NCBI GenBank assembly: GCA_022606135.1
Contig: JABYQN010000008.1
Location: forward strand, 1,426,001-1,490,000
Origin: Fomes fomentarius
Taxonomy: Eukaryota; Basidiomycota; Agaricomycetes; Polyporales; Polyporaceae
Direction of reading: 5' to 3'
DNA length: 64,000 nucleotides
In this document: piece after piece, positions 35,633-46,652 of the stretch
How the letters are laid out: the number at the start of each line of letters is the position of its first letter
How positions within the stretch are numbered: position 1 is the stretch's first letter
The notes under the pieces: generated by a model
What the model was told of the DNA's origin: nothing
Databases searched by the model: none
The model's input: the letters and a program-made list of their open reading frames with translations, nothing else
Program-made: the position numbers and the translations under genes

Positions 35633-38382
35633 CTAGTATTGCCGTGTAGTGTTCGAGTAAATCTCCGGCTGATTCGACGCCAAAGCCTGCAGCCTAGGGG
35701 ACAGGTTCTCATACAAGCCAATGTCGTATGGACCCGCGACGACCTGCCCGTTGTGTACGATTCGCTGCGCCGCAAATTGGAGGGTCGGAGAGGTATCACC
35801 AGACTTCTTCGCTCCGCCACGGTCTGAATCAAGCTTCACGAACGCTGCCCAGAAGAAATTCTGCATGACAAGATAAGATAGATGGCAGCCAGCCACTGTG
35901 AGGAACTCACGACACCCAGAACGCTATCTTCAAATGGATGGTCCTCGGCGGCAGGTTGAAACAGCGAACTCGTTGCAGTTGTCCCAGGAACCTTCCAAGG
36001 AGCACTCAGGACGTGCTCCGCACTGCACCGGAAGTCGAAGACCTCGCCACAGCTATCCATGAACTCAAAGACAAGGTCGTGATTCGCGAAATTGTCAGGG
36101 CGGTTATGCCAAATAGGCAACACTATGCCATCGATAGGCGGGGGGAAGGTGCTGGCCGGCTGCTCGAACCATCTCTCCCATATGTCCTGGACTACCTTTT
36201 TCGGGAGAACACTGGCTCCCGAGCCTGTGGGGAGTTCCCAATAAGGTGAGACGGGTGAGTTCGATAAGATTTGGACCCTCACCTGTATCAAAGCAGACAG
36301 GGACACCGGGCAGACTTGATCCAGGAGTATGATCAATGGGGATCCGTCTGGCGCTCCATTGTTCCTGAACGAGAACCTCGTAATTGAGATCTGGTCCAGC
36401 CGGCTCCAGTAAGGTCATTGACAGAAGTCTTAGACGCCACATGTCGTAGACAGGGGTCGAGCCGGTGCGGGGCGCAGGAAAGATGTGAAGTTGAGGCGTA
36501 TATACTGGAAGGAACATCTTTCCGTCGTCGCTGGGGATGCCACACGGGAACCCACGTCCGTAGTAGAGAAAACTTTGCTTCCTACGATACGGAGTGAGTA
36601 CTCTGTACAGTTGCAAGACAATAGACAGGACCCACATTCTTTCCAGACACCGTTCCTGCTGCATCTTGTCAGGCACCAAGAGTCGAATGGTAAGCTGCCT
36701 GGGCTAAGGTATAGGTGCATGTCAAATACTGGTGGTAGTAGTTATTATTACCAAGGCATACATTGGTAATCCGTGGGGCATTCGAGTGGCCATGAGTAAT
36801 GATGTCGAAGAACGTCTGAGAGGAAGAAAATCAGCTATAGAGTCAGCCATCATGACGCTCAATAATACACATGGTAATCACCAATCTATCGGTCGCAGTT
36901 ACATTCTCCGTGCGGTCCTCACCTGGCGAGGAAAACACCTTCGACTCACGCCAAGGAGCTCTGAAACTAGATTATGCAAACCTGAGAATAATTGTACCGA
37001 TGTGTAGTCTCATGATACACACCCAGGAACCGCCAACCCCAAGTTGCCATCCACGGGTTGCGCTGCGGTGGTATTACTGGCAGACGTTACGAGGATGCGG
37101 GGGAATTTCAGTAGCGTAGCTTCGGGTTCTGGCGTGTTCATTTGCCAGTTCCACCCAGGTACAAGGAATGGCATATCATTTGACCATCGAGCTAGGTCTA
37201 CGCAGACGTTCGAGATGGAAGTTTGAAACTTAGATTAACATGGCACTCACGTATGACTCCACCATCAAGATAACCTTGTTTAGCCGTCTCTACGACAAGA
37301 TCATCAGGCCCCCTAGGGATCGTTTCGTGGGCAAGGGCATCCGCCGTGTGTGGATCGTCGCTTTGAGGACAACCAATGGGGTCGTCTTCGAAGAACGGCA
37401 ATATTTCCGTGAACTCGTCAGCGTAAAACCAACTACGTGTAGTCAGTGACGTGATGCCGTATTCAATCTTAAGTGACACTTACAACGACGAATCACCTGT
37501 GAAAGATGGCATGCGTAAGGCCAGATTTGATCGCCGTGCATCATGCGCACTTACCGCTATCGACCAGGAGCCTGTACACAGTACCAGTGCAGCCTAAGAG
37601 ATCTACCGGCGAGGTTGAAGACGGGGACATGACCTATCGTCGCGCTCATTGTAAAATCGTTGTACTGACCAAGCGGATCGCTCGTACCACAGGCAACGTG
37701 TACATGACAACTAGAATAAGCTCAGCGTTGCCACAAGCGGAAGCACATAGGCACTCACAACTACCGTCGGCGTTCAATGAGACACTGTCCATGGATATCA
37801 AGGTTTTTCTGTCTGTTCTTGAGACACGTCGCTTCAATGCGTCTTTGGCAGCGATCGGATCGAGGAGAGGAACCCGGGTGCGCCCAAGGAGGGACATGAA
37901 GCGTCGATGTCGATTTGACGGCATGGGACTTGACTGAAATAACGCAAGGGTTGAGTTTGTTACCACGTACCACTTTTGCTCAGGATGGCCCAGAGGACTT
38001 ACAAAGGAAGCACGTGGGTTGGGAGGGAGAGCGGTCAGCATTTCTGGCGTAGCAAAGGCTGGTGAGGTATGAGCATCGCCAAGCTTGGCTCGCTTCTCTT
38101 CACGAGTTTCGCTGATCGCGTCTTCTTGTGCCCCAGTTTGGGACAATCGACGCTTGTTGGGCGCCCGACCAGGCTTTACCTGGGCGTCTTCGTTGCAGAA
38201 GTTGGTCTGTCCCCTCGCACGTCTAGCGTGTCGGATAAGGCTTGCCTGGCAAGGCTTCGTTAGTTTCTTCAATTCGGGATCTAGATGTGAGTACTCACGA
38301 GGCACACGCTCTTATATTGCTCGATGTCGTAAGGATTTAGAGTCGGACCTTCGAGAAGGAAGATGGTATCACCGTCAGACAT
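35633..38382 (-). CDS. Pepsin-like (A1) aspartic peptidase homologue, copy A
   Basis: Multi-exon gene with ATG at 38382 and TAG at 35633. The first exon (38382-38299) codes MSDGDTIFLLEGPTLNPYDI... A basic, disordered segment follows (NKRRLSQTGAQ...), then the two-lobed peptidase. Lobe 1 has the catalytic motif LLVDSGDSSFW, split by an intron after D-S-G (boundary 37555) with a 13-nt exon at 37484-37496. DGNLGLAVPG is the counterpart of the pepsin DGILGL turn. Lobe 2 has VPVCFDTGSGASVLPKK, again split after D-T-G (boundary 36283). There is no signal peptide, unusual for A1 peptidases, so an intracellular or non-classical role is possible. Ser replaces Thr in the first motif, which is tolerated in the family. 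A paralogue lies at 52056-54834. Not every exon boundary was resolved. Confidence 0.82.
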
Positions 38383-38830
38383 TGGGGACTTCTCTTCAAG
38401 ATACGGCGTGTGAGAGGGGAGAGGCGACACCGGGATACGACGCTCGCATGTCCCTCAGCAGTCTGGCATTTAATGGTGTTACGAGGCACGACGCATGCTC
38501 CTGGAGGGGTCCAGATACAATAGATGGCCTATAGATCATCGTCAAGGTCAACGGAGCGAGCGAGATGGCAACTGACACCCCACCTCGTGCTAAGCATCCA
38601 GACAATGACGTTCTTGTTCTCGCCATCTGGGAACAGCGAGTATGTGCCGGATTTGGCAGCTGTTGGCAGTTGCACGGAGACCATCCAGCGCTTAGGTGGC
38701 GAAGTTGATCATGCATCAGCGCTAGCTGGCTAAGCGCTCCCCTCCTCTCCATTCACGACATCGTAAGTCCAATGTTCGACTTGGATGTTCATCAGGATGA
38801 AGTTCAGCTGAAATATATGACCAGCTTGAT
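38383..38830. other. Divergent spacer between peptidase A and F-box gene 1
   Basis: About 450 bp that must hold both promoters. No further feature recognised. Confidence 0.5.
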
Positions 38831-40739
38831 ATGCATCTCATCAACAGAGCTCTTACGACACTTCTCTCCATCTTCTCACCTTGGATTCAGCCTGATCTTA
38901 CTAGTACTGGCAGTGGCACACGCCCCGATTCACTGCCCACTGCAAGGCCACGACACCACCGACCAATTCCGACGTTCGTGATGCTTTTCATCTCTCTCAT
39001 AATACTACTTATGCACTGCACAGCCTAGAGACTCTGAATGCGGACGTCTTTCGACTGATTGCTTTGGAACTGCGGGGGAAACAGACGCTATACCAACTGG
39101 CTTCGTCCTCGCGCGCGCTCCGCACGCTTGTCTCCCCCACTTTATTCTCTCGCTGCAAGCTGCCATCGAGGCACGAGAAGAATCCCCCGTCTGCTATCTC
39201 CTATTATGTGCGGTAAGGAGTCACTAGTCACTCTTTGAGCATCGCGTAGCGACTGATAATCGAGAACCCTAGGCATCTGCGAGTCTGCCAGACCTCAGAC
39301 TCCGACTACGACATCGAGGCATTCGATTTCTTGATCAAAAGCTTTCCATATATGATTTCCATCACGTTCGATGAGGGATATCAGATCACCTGGAACCTTC
39401 TCAAGAAATGTATTGCTCACCCTCGGATCCACACGCTCTCATTCGGGACATTGGCCAACTTCACTGCAGCTGGTCCAGCCTCAGTGGAGGCTGTAACAAT
39501 CAGTAAATTCTCGTGCCACAGAAACTTTTGGCTCGAAGTAATCCACGCAAAGCCTGCTCATCGGCACACTCGACCGATAGACCTTGACGAAGTGTTCTCG
39601 CGGGAGGCCACCTCCCTCCTCACCCTAGTGCCTGGTATGGGCGAGACCGCAAGACAGCTTGCCTTAATGATGGAAACCGCACCAATTTCATTGATGGCAG
39701 GGGTACCTTGGCCGAACTTAAGAGATTTCTCCATCGAGGGTCGGTACCTGAATCAAGCTCAGGCCGAATCACTCCCCCTATTACTCTCCGCCCTGCCAGA
39801 GCTTGAACGGCTCTCCATCCAAATCTGTCGGCGAGCGAGCATTGGACGAGCTCCAGTCCTCGGTCGCTCTCTTTTTCCGCCCACCGACCTGTCTGGATTG
39901 CGTTCTTTGACGGTTGCATATCCGGACCCCGATGACGACATCTTTGCCATAGATACGACCAATCTCCTCCATCTATCGCTCCGAGACTGTCCACGACACT
40001 ACAATGCCTTTGCCCGACACTTGTCATGGACTAGGTATTGGGCATATCCGATACTATCATCTGTAGAGTGTCTGTCAATCCTGAAGCGGATGCACGCGCC
40101 TCGTCTGTCAAGCCTCGAGCTTGTCTACCGGGTGGACTCGCCCGATTTGGACGACGAGCTCTTGCAGTACGTTGTGGAGGCATACCCCGAACTGTCGCAT
40201 TTGGAGGTGCATCGCTACCGCGCCGATCGCACGGAGGAAGTCAATCATGTGCGTATCCAACTTGCTGCAGAACGTGCTCAGCGCGTGTTCATCCTTTCGC
40301 CACAGAAACACATCGCGCGTCTCCTGACGCCATTGAAGTCGCTTCGCACCGTCCATTTGAACCTCGACTTCCACGACGACCACGGTGCATACTGCAAAAA
40401 CCTGGAACGTCGGGCGGCATGGTTCGAAACTTTCAAGAACGAGCGTGGGCCGGAGATCATCGAGATCCTACAAGATTGTCCGCGGTTGGAGTACGTCGGC
40501 TTGCTTTACCACGGTATCCCGCAGTCGACGTGGGTCGAATTCCACCCTTCTCGGTGCGCCGAGCCGCGGTTCGTGCTAGAGTATGACTCAACACATGTGT
40601 ACGCCCTCCTTGTTCTTCCATTCGTCGCACTTGTGCTGAGATGTGTTGCTGTGACAGGGACTCTGTACCTATACCGTATAGCTGGTACTCGCCACTGATG
40701 TACCTATCCCGCTTCACCACCTCCGGATCTCTGTATTAA
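38831..40739 (+). CDS. F-box-like protein with leucine-rich C-terminal region, copy 1
   Basis: Exons: 38831-38973, 39024-39212, 39273-40248, 40306-40598, 40658-40739; 560 residues. The start was chosen because its N-terminus (MHLINRALTTLLSIFSPW) aligns with that of copy 2 (MYPVNRTLATLFSFLIPW). An F-box-like segment follows (LETLNADVFRLIALELRGKQ, RALRTLVSPTLFSRC), then irregular leucine-rich repeats typical of basidiomycete F-box proteins. Conserved blocks include LRSLTVAYPDPDDDIFAIDT, LHLNLDFHDDHG-like and STWVEFHPSRCAEPRFVLEY. Such proteins are expected to present substrates to SCF ubiquitin ligases. The 57-bp third intron (40249-40305) is a multiple of three without stops, so retention would only add 19 residues. 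Confidence 0.82.
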
Positions 40740-41033
40740 CGTGTAAAGTTACGCAACTGCCACCACAACCATAGTATCGCATCCAAGAGCCTCACTTGTG
40801 TGCCAGGTCCCTAGTAGTAACCTTGCCATCGAAACGAGAACGAGAGATCAGATACATTGTTTGATCCACCACGTACATACAGGAATACAGGAACATTGAT
40901 CTCTGACGGCGATCGCAATGTATACAGAGCTCCGTCCTAATGTGACCTGGGCGATGGTAGTGCAGGGCCATCTCTACGACATAGATCGCGGATGTCAGCT
41001 GGAATTCACAAAGTTCAGATGACGTTCTCTGAC
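40740..41033. other. Spacer between convergent F-box copies
   Basis: About 290 bp, AT-rich, no feature recognised. Confidence 0.5.
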
Positions 41034-42630
41034 TTACTTAGTTGAAGGTCGGTCTTCTATGCATTCGTACGGCACCCTATCTGGTCGCCATTCGACCCAA
41101 GCACTGGAGCGTTCACCATGATGGATGAGGGCGACGTGCTGTAGTTGCGGACAGCCGGTCTCCATGATGTCCAGGATCTCTTGACCACGTGCTTCCAGGA
41201 TCGAGTGCCATGCGTCCCACTGCTCCGCAAGCTCGGGTTCGGACCGTTGAAACGCCACACCACAGGTGTCCGGGAAATCGAGGTTGAGCCGAAGAGTTCG
41301 AAGACTGATTAGCTTCGCAAGCTCGCGGGCAATCTGGAGCTGAAACGCGATGTCAGAGGTGTTCCTATTGACAGACCGAGAGATCCTAAAGGCTCACGTA
41401 TGGAATCTGGACGAGGTCCTCGGGTTGGCGACGGTAGCGGTGGAGTTCCAAGGTCACGAGGGATGGATAGGTGGATGTGATGTGACGTATCAACTTGGAG
41501 TCAGCTTCATCGGCCATGTACACAAGCTCGAGGCTTGTGAGAAGCGGTAGTTCCATCCGAGACAGAATCGACAAAGACTCAGATGCTGATAGAATAGGGC
41601 TAGCCCATTCGTTATAGCCTATGCATTCGTACCAATCATGATAGAACCGAGGATGATCGCAGAGGGATAAATGAGTCATAGAGGGAAAGCGGGCAGCAAA
41701 GATGGCATCCTCGGGGTCCGGATATGCGAGCGTGAGTGATCGCAGGGAGGGGAACGGACAGTCGCAGTGGCCGCTTAGGGACTTCCCCAGGATGGGAGGG
41801 CGTGGGGCGTCAAAGGGCTGCGCTACCATGATTGAGAGTCGACATAGCTCGTACATACCAGAGATGATCAAAGGGAGCCATGTCGATTGTGACACTTCGA
41901 CGTACTTGCCATAAAGAGAGAGTTGTTGTACACGGCGCCACGACAATGTAGCCATGCGAGCCAGAGGTGCAGTCTCGACGGGAATCTCGATGACTTCAGC
42001 AGTGTCGTGCATCGAAGGAACGAGGATTGAAAGCAGGCTGGCTTCCGTCTTGTACTGCGAGGCGAGGTCCCGAGGAAATAACCTCCAGCGACGTTCCCGC
42101 CACTGCTCCACCTCATAACGCAGACAGCGGAAGCCACTTGGGCCATCATAGGCGTCCTGCGGCGGAGTTCCATCAGAGCACATCCAGCTGGAATCCAAGT
42201 CGACCAAGACATCGATGAGTCCCCATGGTTCATGCAGGCTTTCCAGAGTGCCCATGGAATGCCGCGTTTGCAAGAGCGGAAGGCAATTGACTGCAGGGAT
42301 GGGAAGCAGCTTAATTCGTAGATAAAGCGGTCTCGGGCTTCCTCCGTATGCAAGGACCCTCTCACGATGAGTTTCCTGGACGAATGCAAGTCCTATAAGG
42401 CAGGGACACGAGAGCTTAATCACTGAGACATACCGTACATATGGACGAATAGCTTCTGGAGGAGTCAGAGCCACATTTCCTGAGAATTTCGTGTAGCAAG
42501 ATGAGAACAAAAGGTGAATGTAGCGATAGCGTAACATTCGCGATGTCGATGCCAAGTTCGCCACAGAACCTTGAATAGCTTCAAGCTGCCACACTACGTG
42601 GTCAAGGACCTCGAGAGGGATGTTCTGCAA
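41034..42630 (-). pseudogene. F-box family gene, copy 3 (inverted), frameshifted
   Basis: Minus-strand relative of the F-box genes at 38.8 and 55.6 kb. It begins at an acceptor followed by LQNIPLEVLDHVVWQLEAIQ, but no in-phase first exon with an ATG was found. After an intron (about 42430-42370) the homologous frame reads RKLIVRGSLHTEEARDRFIY to WKACMNH. The match then continues in a different frame (PWGLIDVLVDLDSSWM onward), so one base has been lost near 42222-42230. The remaining body is well kept (LRSLTLAYPDPEDAIFAA, SSAWVEWRPDRVPYE). Missing start exon plus frameshift point to a young pseudogene; sequence error is the alternative. Confidence 0.7.
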
Positions 42631-42822
42631 CCTAAATACAGTTTGTCCATTCTCGTGTAGTGGTGTCCAAGCAGAATCGTCAAGGGTACTTACGAGAGAT
42701 GCTCTGCTGATAACGTAAGAGAGCCGACACCGGGACGAGGTCAGATATGTGCATATGCTCGAGCTCTCTAGTCGTGCGCAGAATCCTGACTGACCAATTC
42801 AATCCGCATTCTCATGACACAG

Positions 42823-43125
42823 CACTGCGATTGCACGCGTTCTGGCGAGGATCACCGAATCTGCGCATCCTACGGTTGAACATCGACTTCCACGACACGT
42901 GTGGCCTGCACCCTGTGGACAAGCGCGTAAAATACACACCATGGTTGGACTCGGAGGCCACTTTCGCGCAACGGCCCGGGACAGAGATCATGGAGGCCGC
43001 CTGTCCACTCTTGGAGCACGCCGCACTGCTTCAGCATCCCGACACCGCAAGCGTATGGGAGCAGTGGAAGCCGCCGTGGCCCGCTGGTAAGGGAAGGATT
43101 GATTGGGCACTGGATACGAGCAGTG
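42823..43125 (+). pseudogene. 3' exon fragment of an F-box family gene, copy 4
   Basis: Begins after a CAG acceptor and ends at a GTGAGT donor. It codes FWRGSPNLRILRLNIDFHDT, then PGTEIMEAACPLLEHAALL and SVWEQWKPPW. This corresponds to the penultimate exon of the F-box genes (LRTVHLNLDFHDDHG, GPEIIEIL, STWVEFHP). No upstream F-box or repeat exons are found before the back-to-back start of copy 3, so it is a truncated remnant. The exon itself has no stop. Confidence 0.7.
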
Positions 43126-44781
43126 GTGAGTCACTCTCTCTGTACTTGTACTCACTGCTCAATTGTGTTCGCTGATGAGTGCTCCTGTCAGGGATGGGGA
43201 GGGTCTGCCGTGGATTTGTGTACGCCGTTGAACCGGGCTCACTCTTACTCCCTGCCTGATGTATGCATTCTTAGCCTCTGGGAGGCTGGAGCCGAACGTG
43301 CCCTAGCCGACCGTGACTCTGCCCTCTTGTGTGCGCTATAGTAAATCATATCCGTGTATATGCTTCTCTGGACAGATGACCACTAACAGTCGTATTGTCG
43401 GCGACGGTCCGTCTGGATACTCGTCTTCGTCTTGGCTTGTGCCTCAAGGCTCCGTGCATCCTGTGTTAGCGCCGGCGGTTCTGGTTGCTAGCACTGCACC
43501 GCCGCGTCCATTACATCCCCACGGACACTGGTCAACCGTTCTGTCCCCACGCCTGCCTTCTTGCTCCTTTCTTCTCACTGTGCCAACCGCCGACGTCCTC
43601 GTCCCTTTGTCTTCCCTCTACGTCTCTACGTCATTCCCAGTAAGAGCAATCTCAGCTCGTTGAACTCATCAGGCTGTGGCCCTACGCAACATCCCATGGT
43701 AAGTAATCGCCATGAAAATCCATGTACAGCCCTACGCATACACGTCAGTCACCGGCAGCGTCCCTCAGGGATGGTCCCTTTTAACTTCACTGTCGAGCAA
43801 ATGTTCGGAGGTTTGCCATATACCATCCAGGTATATGATATCTTGGCGGCGTCGGACCCTGTCACCACAAAGGAACTCCTGTAGAAGTGTGTGTACCTCA
43901 CGCCCTACTATAACGCCACTCGAAGATCCTTCTTGTCGCCACTGCCAATCCACGGAACACGTCAACATGGCGTCCTCCGGACAGGGTAAGCGGTTGGAAT
44001 CAAGGCTCACCTTGTTCGACGCTGAACAACGCTGAGACGACACCGCTTGTGGTCTACAATGCCGCGAGTCTGCGGCGACGAGAACCCTTGTGCCACTTCC
44101 TTGTGACCTCCAGTTCAATGTCAGCGAAGGGTCTGCATGTTGGGGATACCCGTAGTCCTGGGGCAACGGGGAGCCCGTTCGAGCACATCACTCGAGTACT
44201 ATCCTTGTATCTGTTGCGATGGGTCGACCGATACACGCCTCTACCGCAACGCGGCCTCGCCACCCGCGATAGCTTGCCACTGTAGCAGGACTGGAAGGCG
44301 TTGTGCTCGTTGGCGTCATGTGCTGTGCCATGTTTTCCCTCAAGTGCAGTGGCGGCTATGCAAGTCCGAAAGTAGGTCTTATTCTTCGCCGAATCGGGAC
44401 AGCCAATGTTGTGTGGCGTTCGCGCAACGGCGAGGGGGACGGGCGCGGGCAACGGACATGGAAGTTGAAGGGCGGGCGCATAGCAACCTTGTTCTGGGCC
44501 TGCGCACTGAGGGGCGGGCTGGCGGAAAAAGTCTTGCGTTGTTTCTCGCGGCCGGCAAAGGAACCATTCTTGGACATGGCGCGTGTGTGGGCGGCTGTTT
44601 GTGGGTGTTTGTTCTGGTGGGCGGGGCTTTGGATTATTGCCGTGAAAGGCAGTTAGCAATCGGTCGTCGTCGCGTCGCGGCTGGCTGTGGCCCTTGCGCG
44701 TCCGCGCCGTTGGATGTGCTTTGTGCCCCCGCGGGCCCGCCAGACGATCCGTCCAAGACTGTCGCCATGCCCTCCGTTTGG
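43126..44781. other. 1.6-kb region without a supported gene
   Basis: Several medium frames on both strands (for example 44054-44659 minus, 44137-44844 plus) overlap each other and show no family resemblance. No mobile element was recognised. Confidence 0.45.
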
Positions 44782-44787
44782 TATAAA
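44782..44787 (+). promoter_or_regulatory. TATA box
   Basis: TATAAA about 135 bases upstream of the ATG at 44919, followed by a pyrimidine-rich leader. Confidence 0.55.
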
Positions 44788-44918
44788 TCCCATCCCGCTT
44801 TCCTGGGTTTCTTCCATCACCTCCCCCTCGTCCTCCGCCTCTGACTTCCGTGCGCTGCTAGCTATCTCGAGCCAGCCAGCCTTGCTTCAAACTCCCAGCT
44901 GCTGCTTCTTCATATCGG

Positions 44919-46096
44919 ATGGTCATACACCGTCATAGCACGCCGAAGCATCGTGCCTGGGCAAACCCCGGAAACGTAGATAAACTTACGTTGCCACGCG
45001 TGCTCGTGCAGTCAGCCAAAGCCTTTGCGCGCAGAGCTAAGCCCAGCAACATGCTCCACTTCAAAGACTACCCCAACGTCGCCGAGGACGTGTTCTCCGT
45101 CCGCCCCATGCCCCCGCGTCCGGACCCACTCATGCCCGACAAACCGCTCGTGAACCCCGACGCCTGGCGCACACTTCCCGCCCAGCTCGATAGACCCACC
45201 CTTCCCGACATCGATCTCAGGAAGATCGTCGCCCTCAGGCCCGAGTTCGCTGGCCTCACCGCCGCCCAGGTTCGCGACGCCTGGCCCTGGGTTGGGTACA
45301 AGTAAGTCCTCCCTGCATCTCGAAGTTGCCACTGCTGCGGATGGAGTCCTCACAATGGACACTTAGGGCGATGGGCTTGTACCAGAGGCTGTGGGTCGAC
45401 CCGCCAAAGAGTGCGCTGCCCCCGACATACAACGTGATCATGAAGGACCTTGGGCTCGCGACGTGCTCGACCCATCTCTTTGGGGTCTACCGCTACATCG
45501 ACGGCGAGAAGCCGAGCAATCCGACAACCCGCCAGTACGTCAGGTGGGGTTTGTTCCGCCGTCAGGTCTACCTCTACCCCACCCACGGCGTCATCTGGGT
45601 CGCGTACTGCGCCAACCTCCCCGAGATGCACATCGAGGACGTCCCGACGAAGCTCGTGAACAGGGCGCCCGGCAAGGCCGCCGCGTCGGTCATCCGCCTC
45701 CCGATCGTGCCCCTCGCGCTGCCGTACCCCGAGCGGTTCATGGCCCTCCAGGTCTTCGTGTACACCCGCGTCGCCGCCTTCTTCGTGCACTCCCTCTTGC
45801 CGGTCAAGGGAAACCGATGGATGGTGTACGGCGGGGGCGTCAACGAGGAAACGTTGATAGGGCTGCTCATCAGCGAGTATGGCACCAAGAACGAGCTGTG
45901 CAGGCTCCTCGCGAACGTGCACCAGGCGTACGACAACATGCGTGCACTGCTCATTGTCGACCTCGGCATGTGGGACGCTCTGCAAGTCGCGTGGCGTGTG
46001 GTGCGCAACGCTTTGAAGGCTATCGACCCGATCCACCCAGTCGACCCAATCAACCCAGTCGACCCAGTCGACCCTCCCCCTGATCCGCAGCCTTGA
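44919..46096 (+). CDS. Unrecognised protein, possibly mitochondrial, with DP/VDP-repeat tail
   Basis: Exons 44919-45301 and 45367-46096 (370 residues); the start could also be 45051 (326 residues). The first ATG after the TATA box adds a 44-residue segment rich in Arg/Lys and nearly free of acids (MVIHRHSTPKHRAWANPG...), which looks like a mitochondrial presequence. The body has conserved-looking stretches (DAWPWVGYKAMGLYQRLWVD, THLFGVYRYIDGEKPSNPTT, LYPTHGVIWVAYC) but I do not know the family. A moderately hydrophobic stretch (PERFMALQVFVYTRVAAFFV) might be membrane-associated. The end is a short repeat of the type DPIHPVDPINPVDPVDP, mirrored in DNA as gacccaatc/gacccagtc units. Confidence 0.72.
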
Positions 46097-46652
46097 AGTC
46101 ACTGGCAATCTCAAGCTGTGAGTGGATCGTCGTCTACATGCATCATTTCACAGCTGACTCTCTCACCTAATAGATACCTTGCTTGATTGGTTTCTGAATC
46201 GGAATGCTCATCGGCTGAACACACGCTCCTTCTTAGTACATTAATGTTTCCTTCACATTTTACTGTATCGTTAGCACCAACATCAACGCGACTACCATGT
46301 TCTTCTAACCCATGCCTTGCTCCAGTGGCACCTGCGTGCACCATCAATTTGACGCTCGCCAACAACGACGAAGACAAAGCAAGTAGCATAGCGTCATCAC
46401 AAGTCGTGACAAGTCATGAGTTAAGAACAGATGCGCAGATTGTAACAAGAGCGGAAAGAAACTGCACGGACACATTCGGATGCACGTCAGGAGATGCATA
46501 GCGTAGTACACAGGAGAGGAAGAAACAGAGACAATATACCCCCTCGTCTCCGAATTATGGGTCAGCTCACTACAGTTCAATATCACAAAAACGCACTTCT
46601 CCGGATAGTCGATCTCACCTCCACCACAGGACCACAAGACACCGTCGACCAA
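46097..46652. other. Spacer between convergent genes
   Basis: 3' flanks of the orphan gene and the coiled-coil gene; nothing recognised. Confidence 0.55.

Noticed and set aside
44054..44844. Overlapping 200-235-codon frames on both strands
   Set aside because: They overlap each other over most of their length, have skewed composition and match no family.
45350..46114. 254-codon minus-strand frame
   Set aside because: Antisense shadow of the orphan gene at 44919-46096, whose two exons join cleanly.
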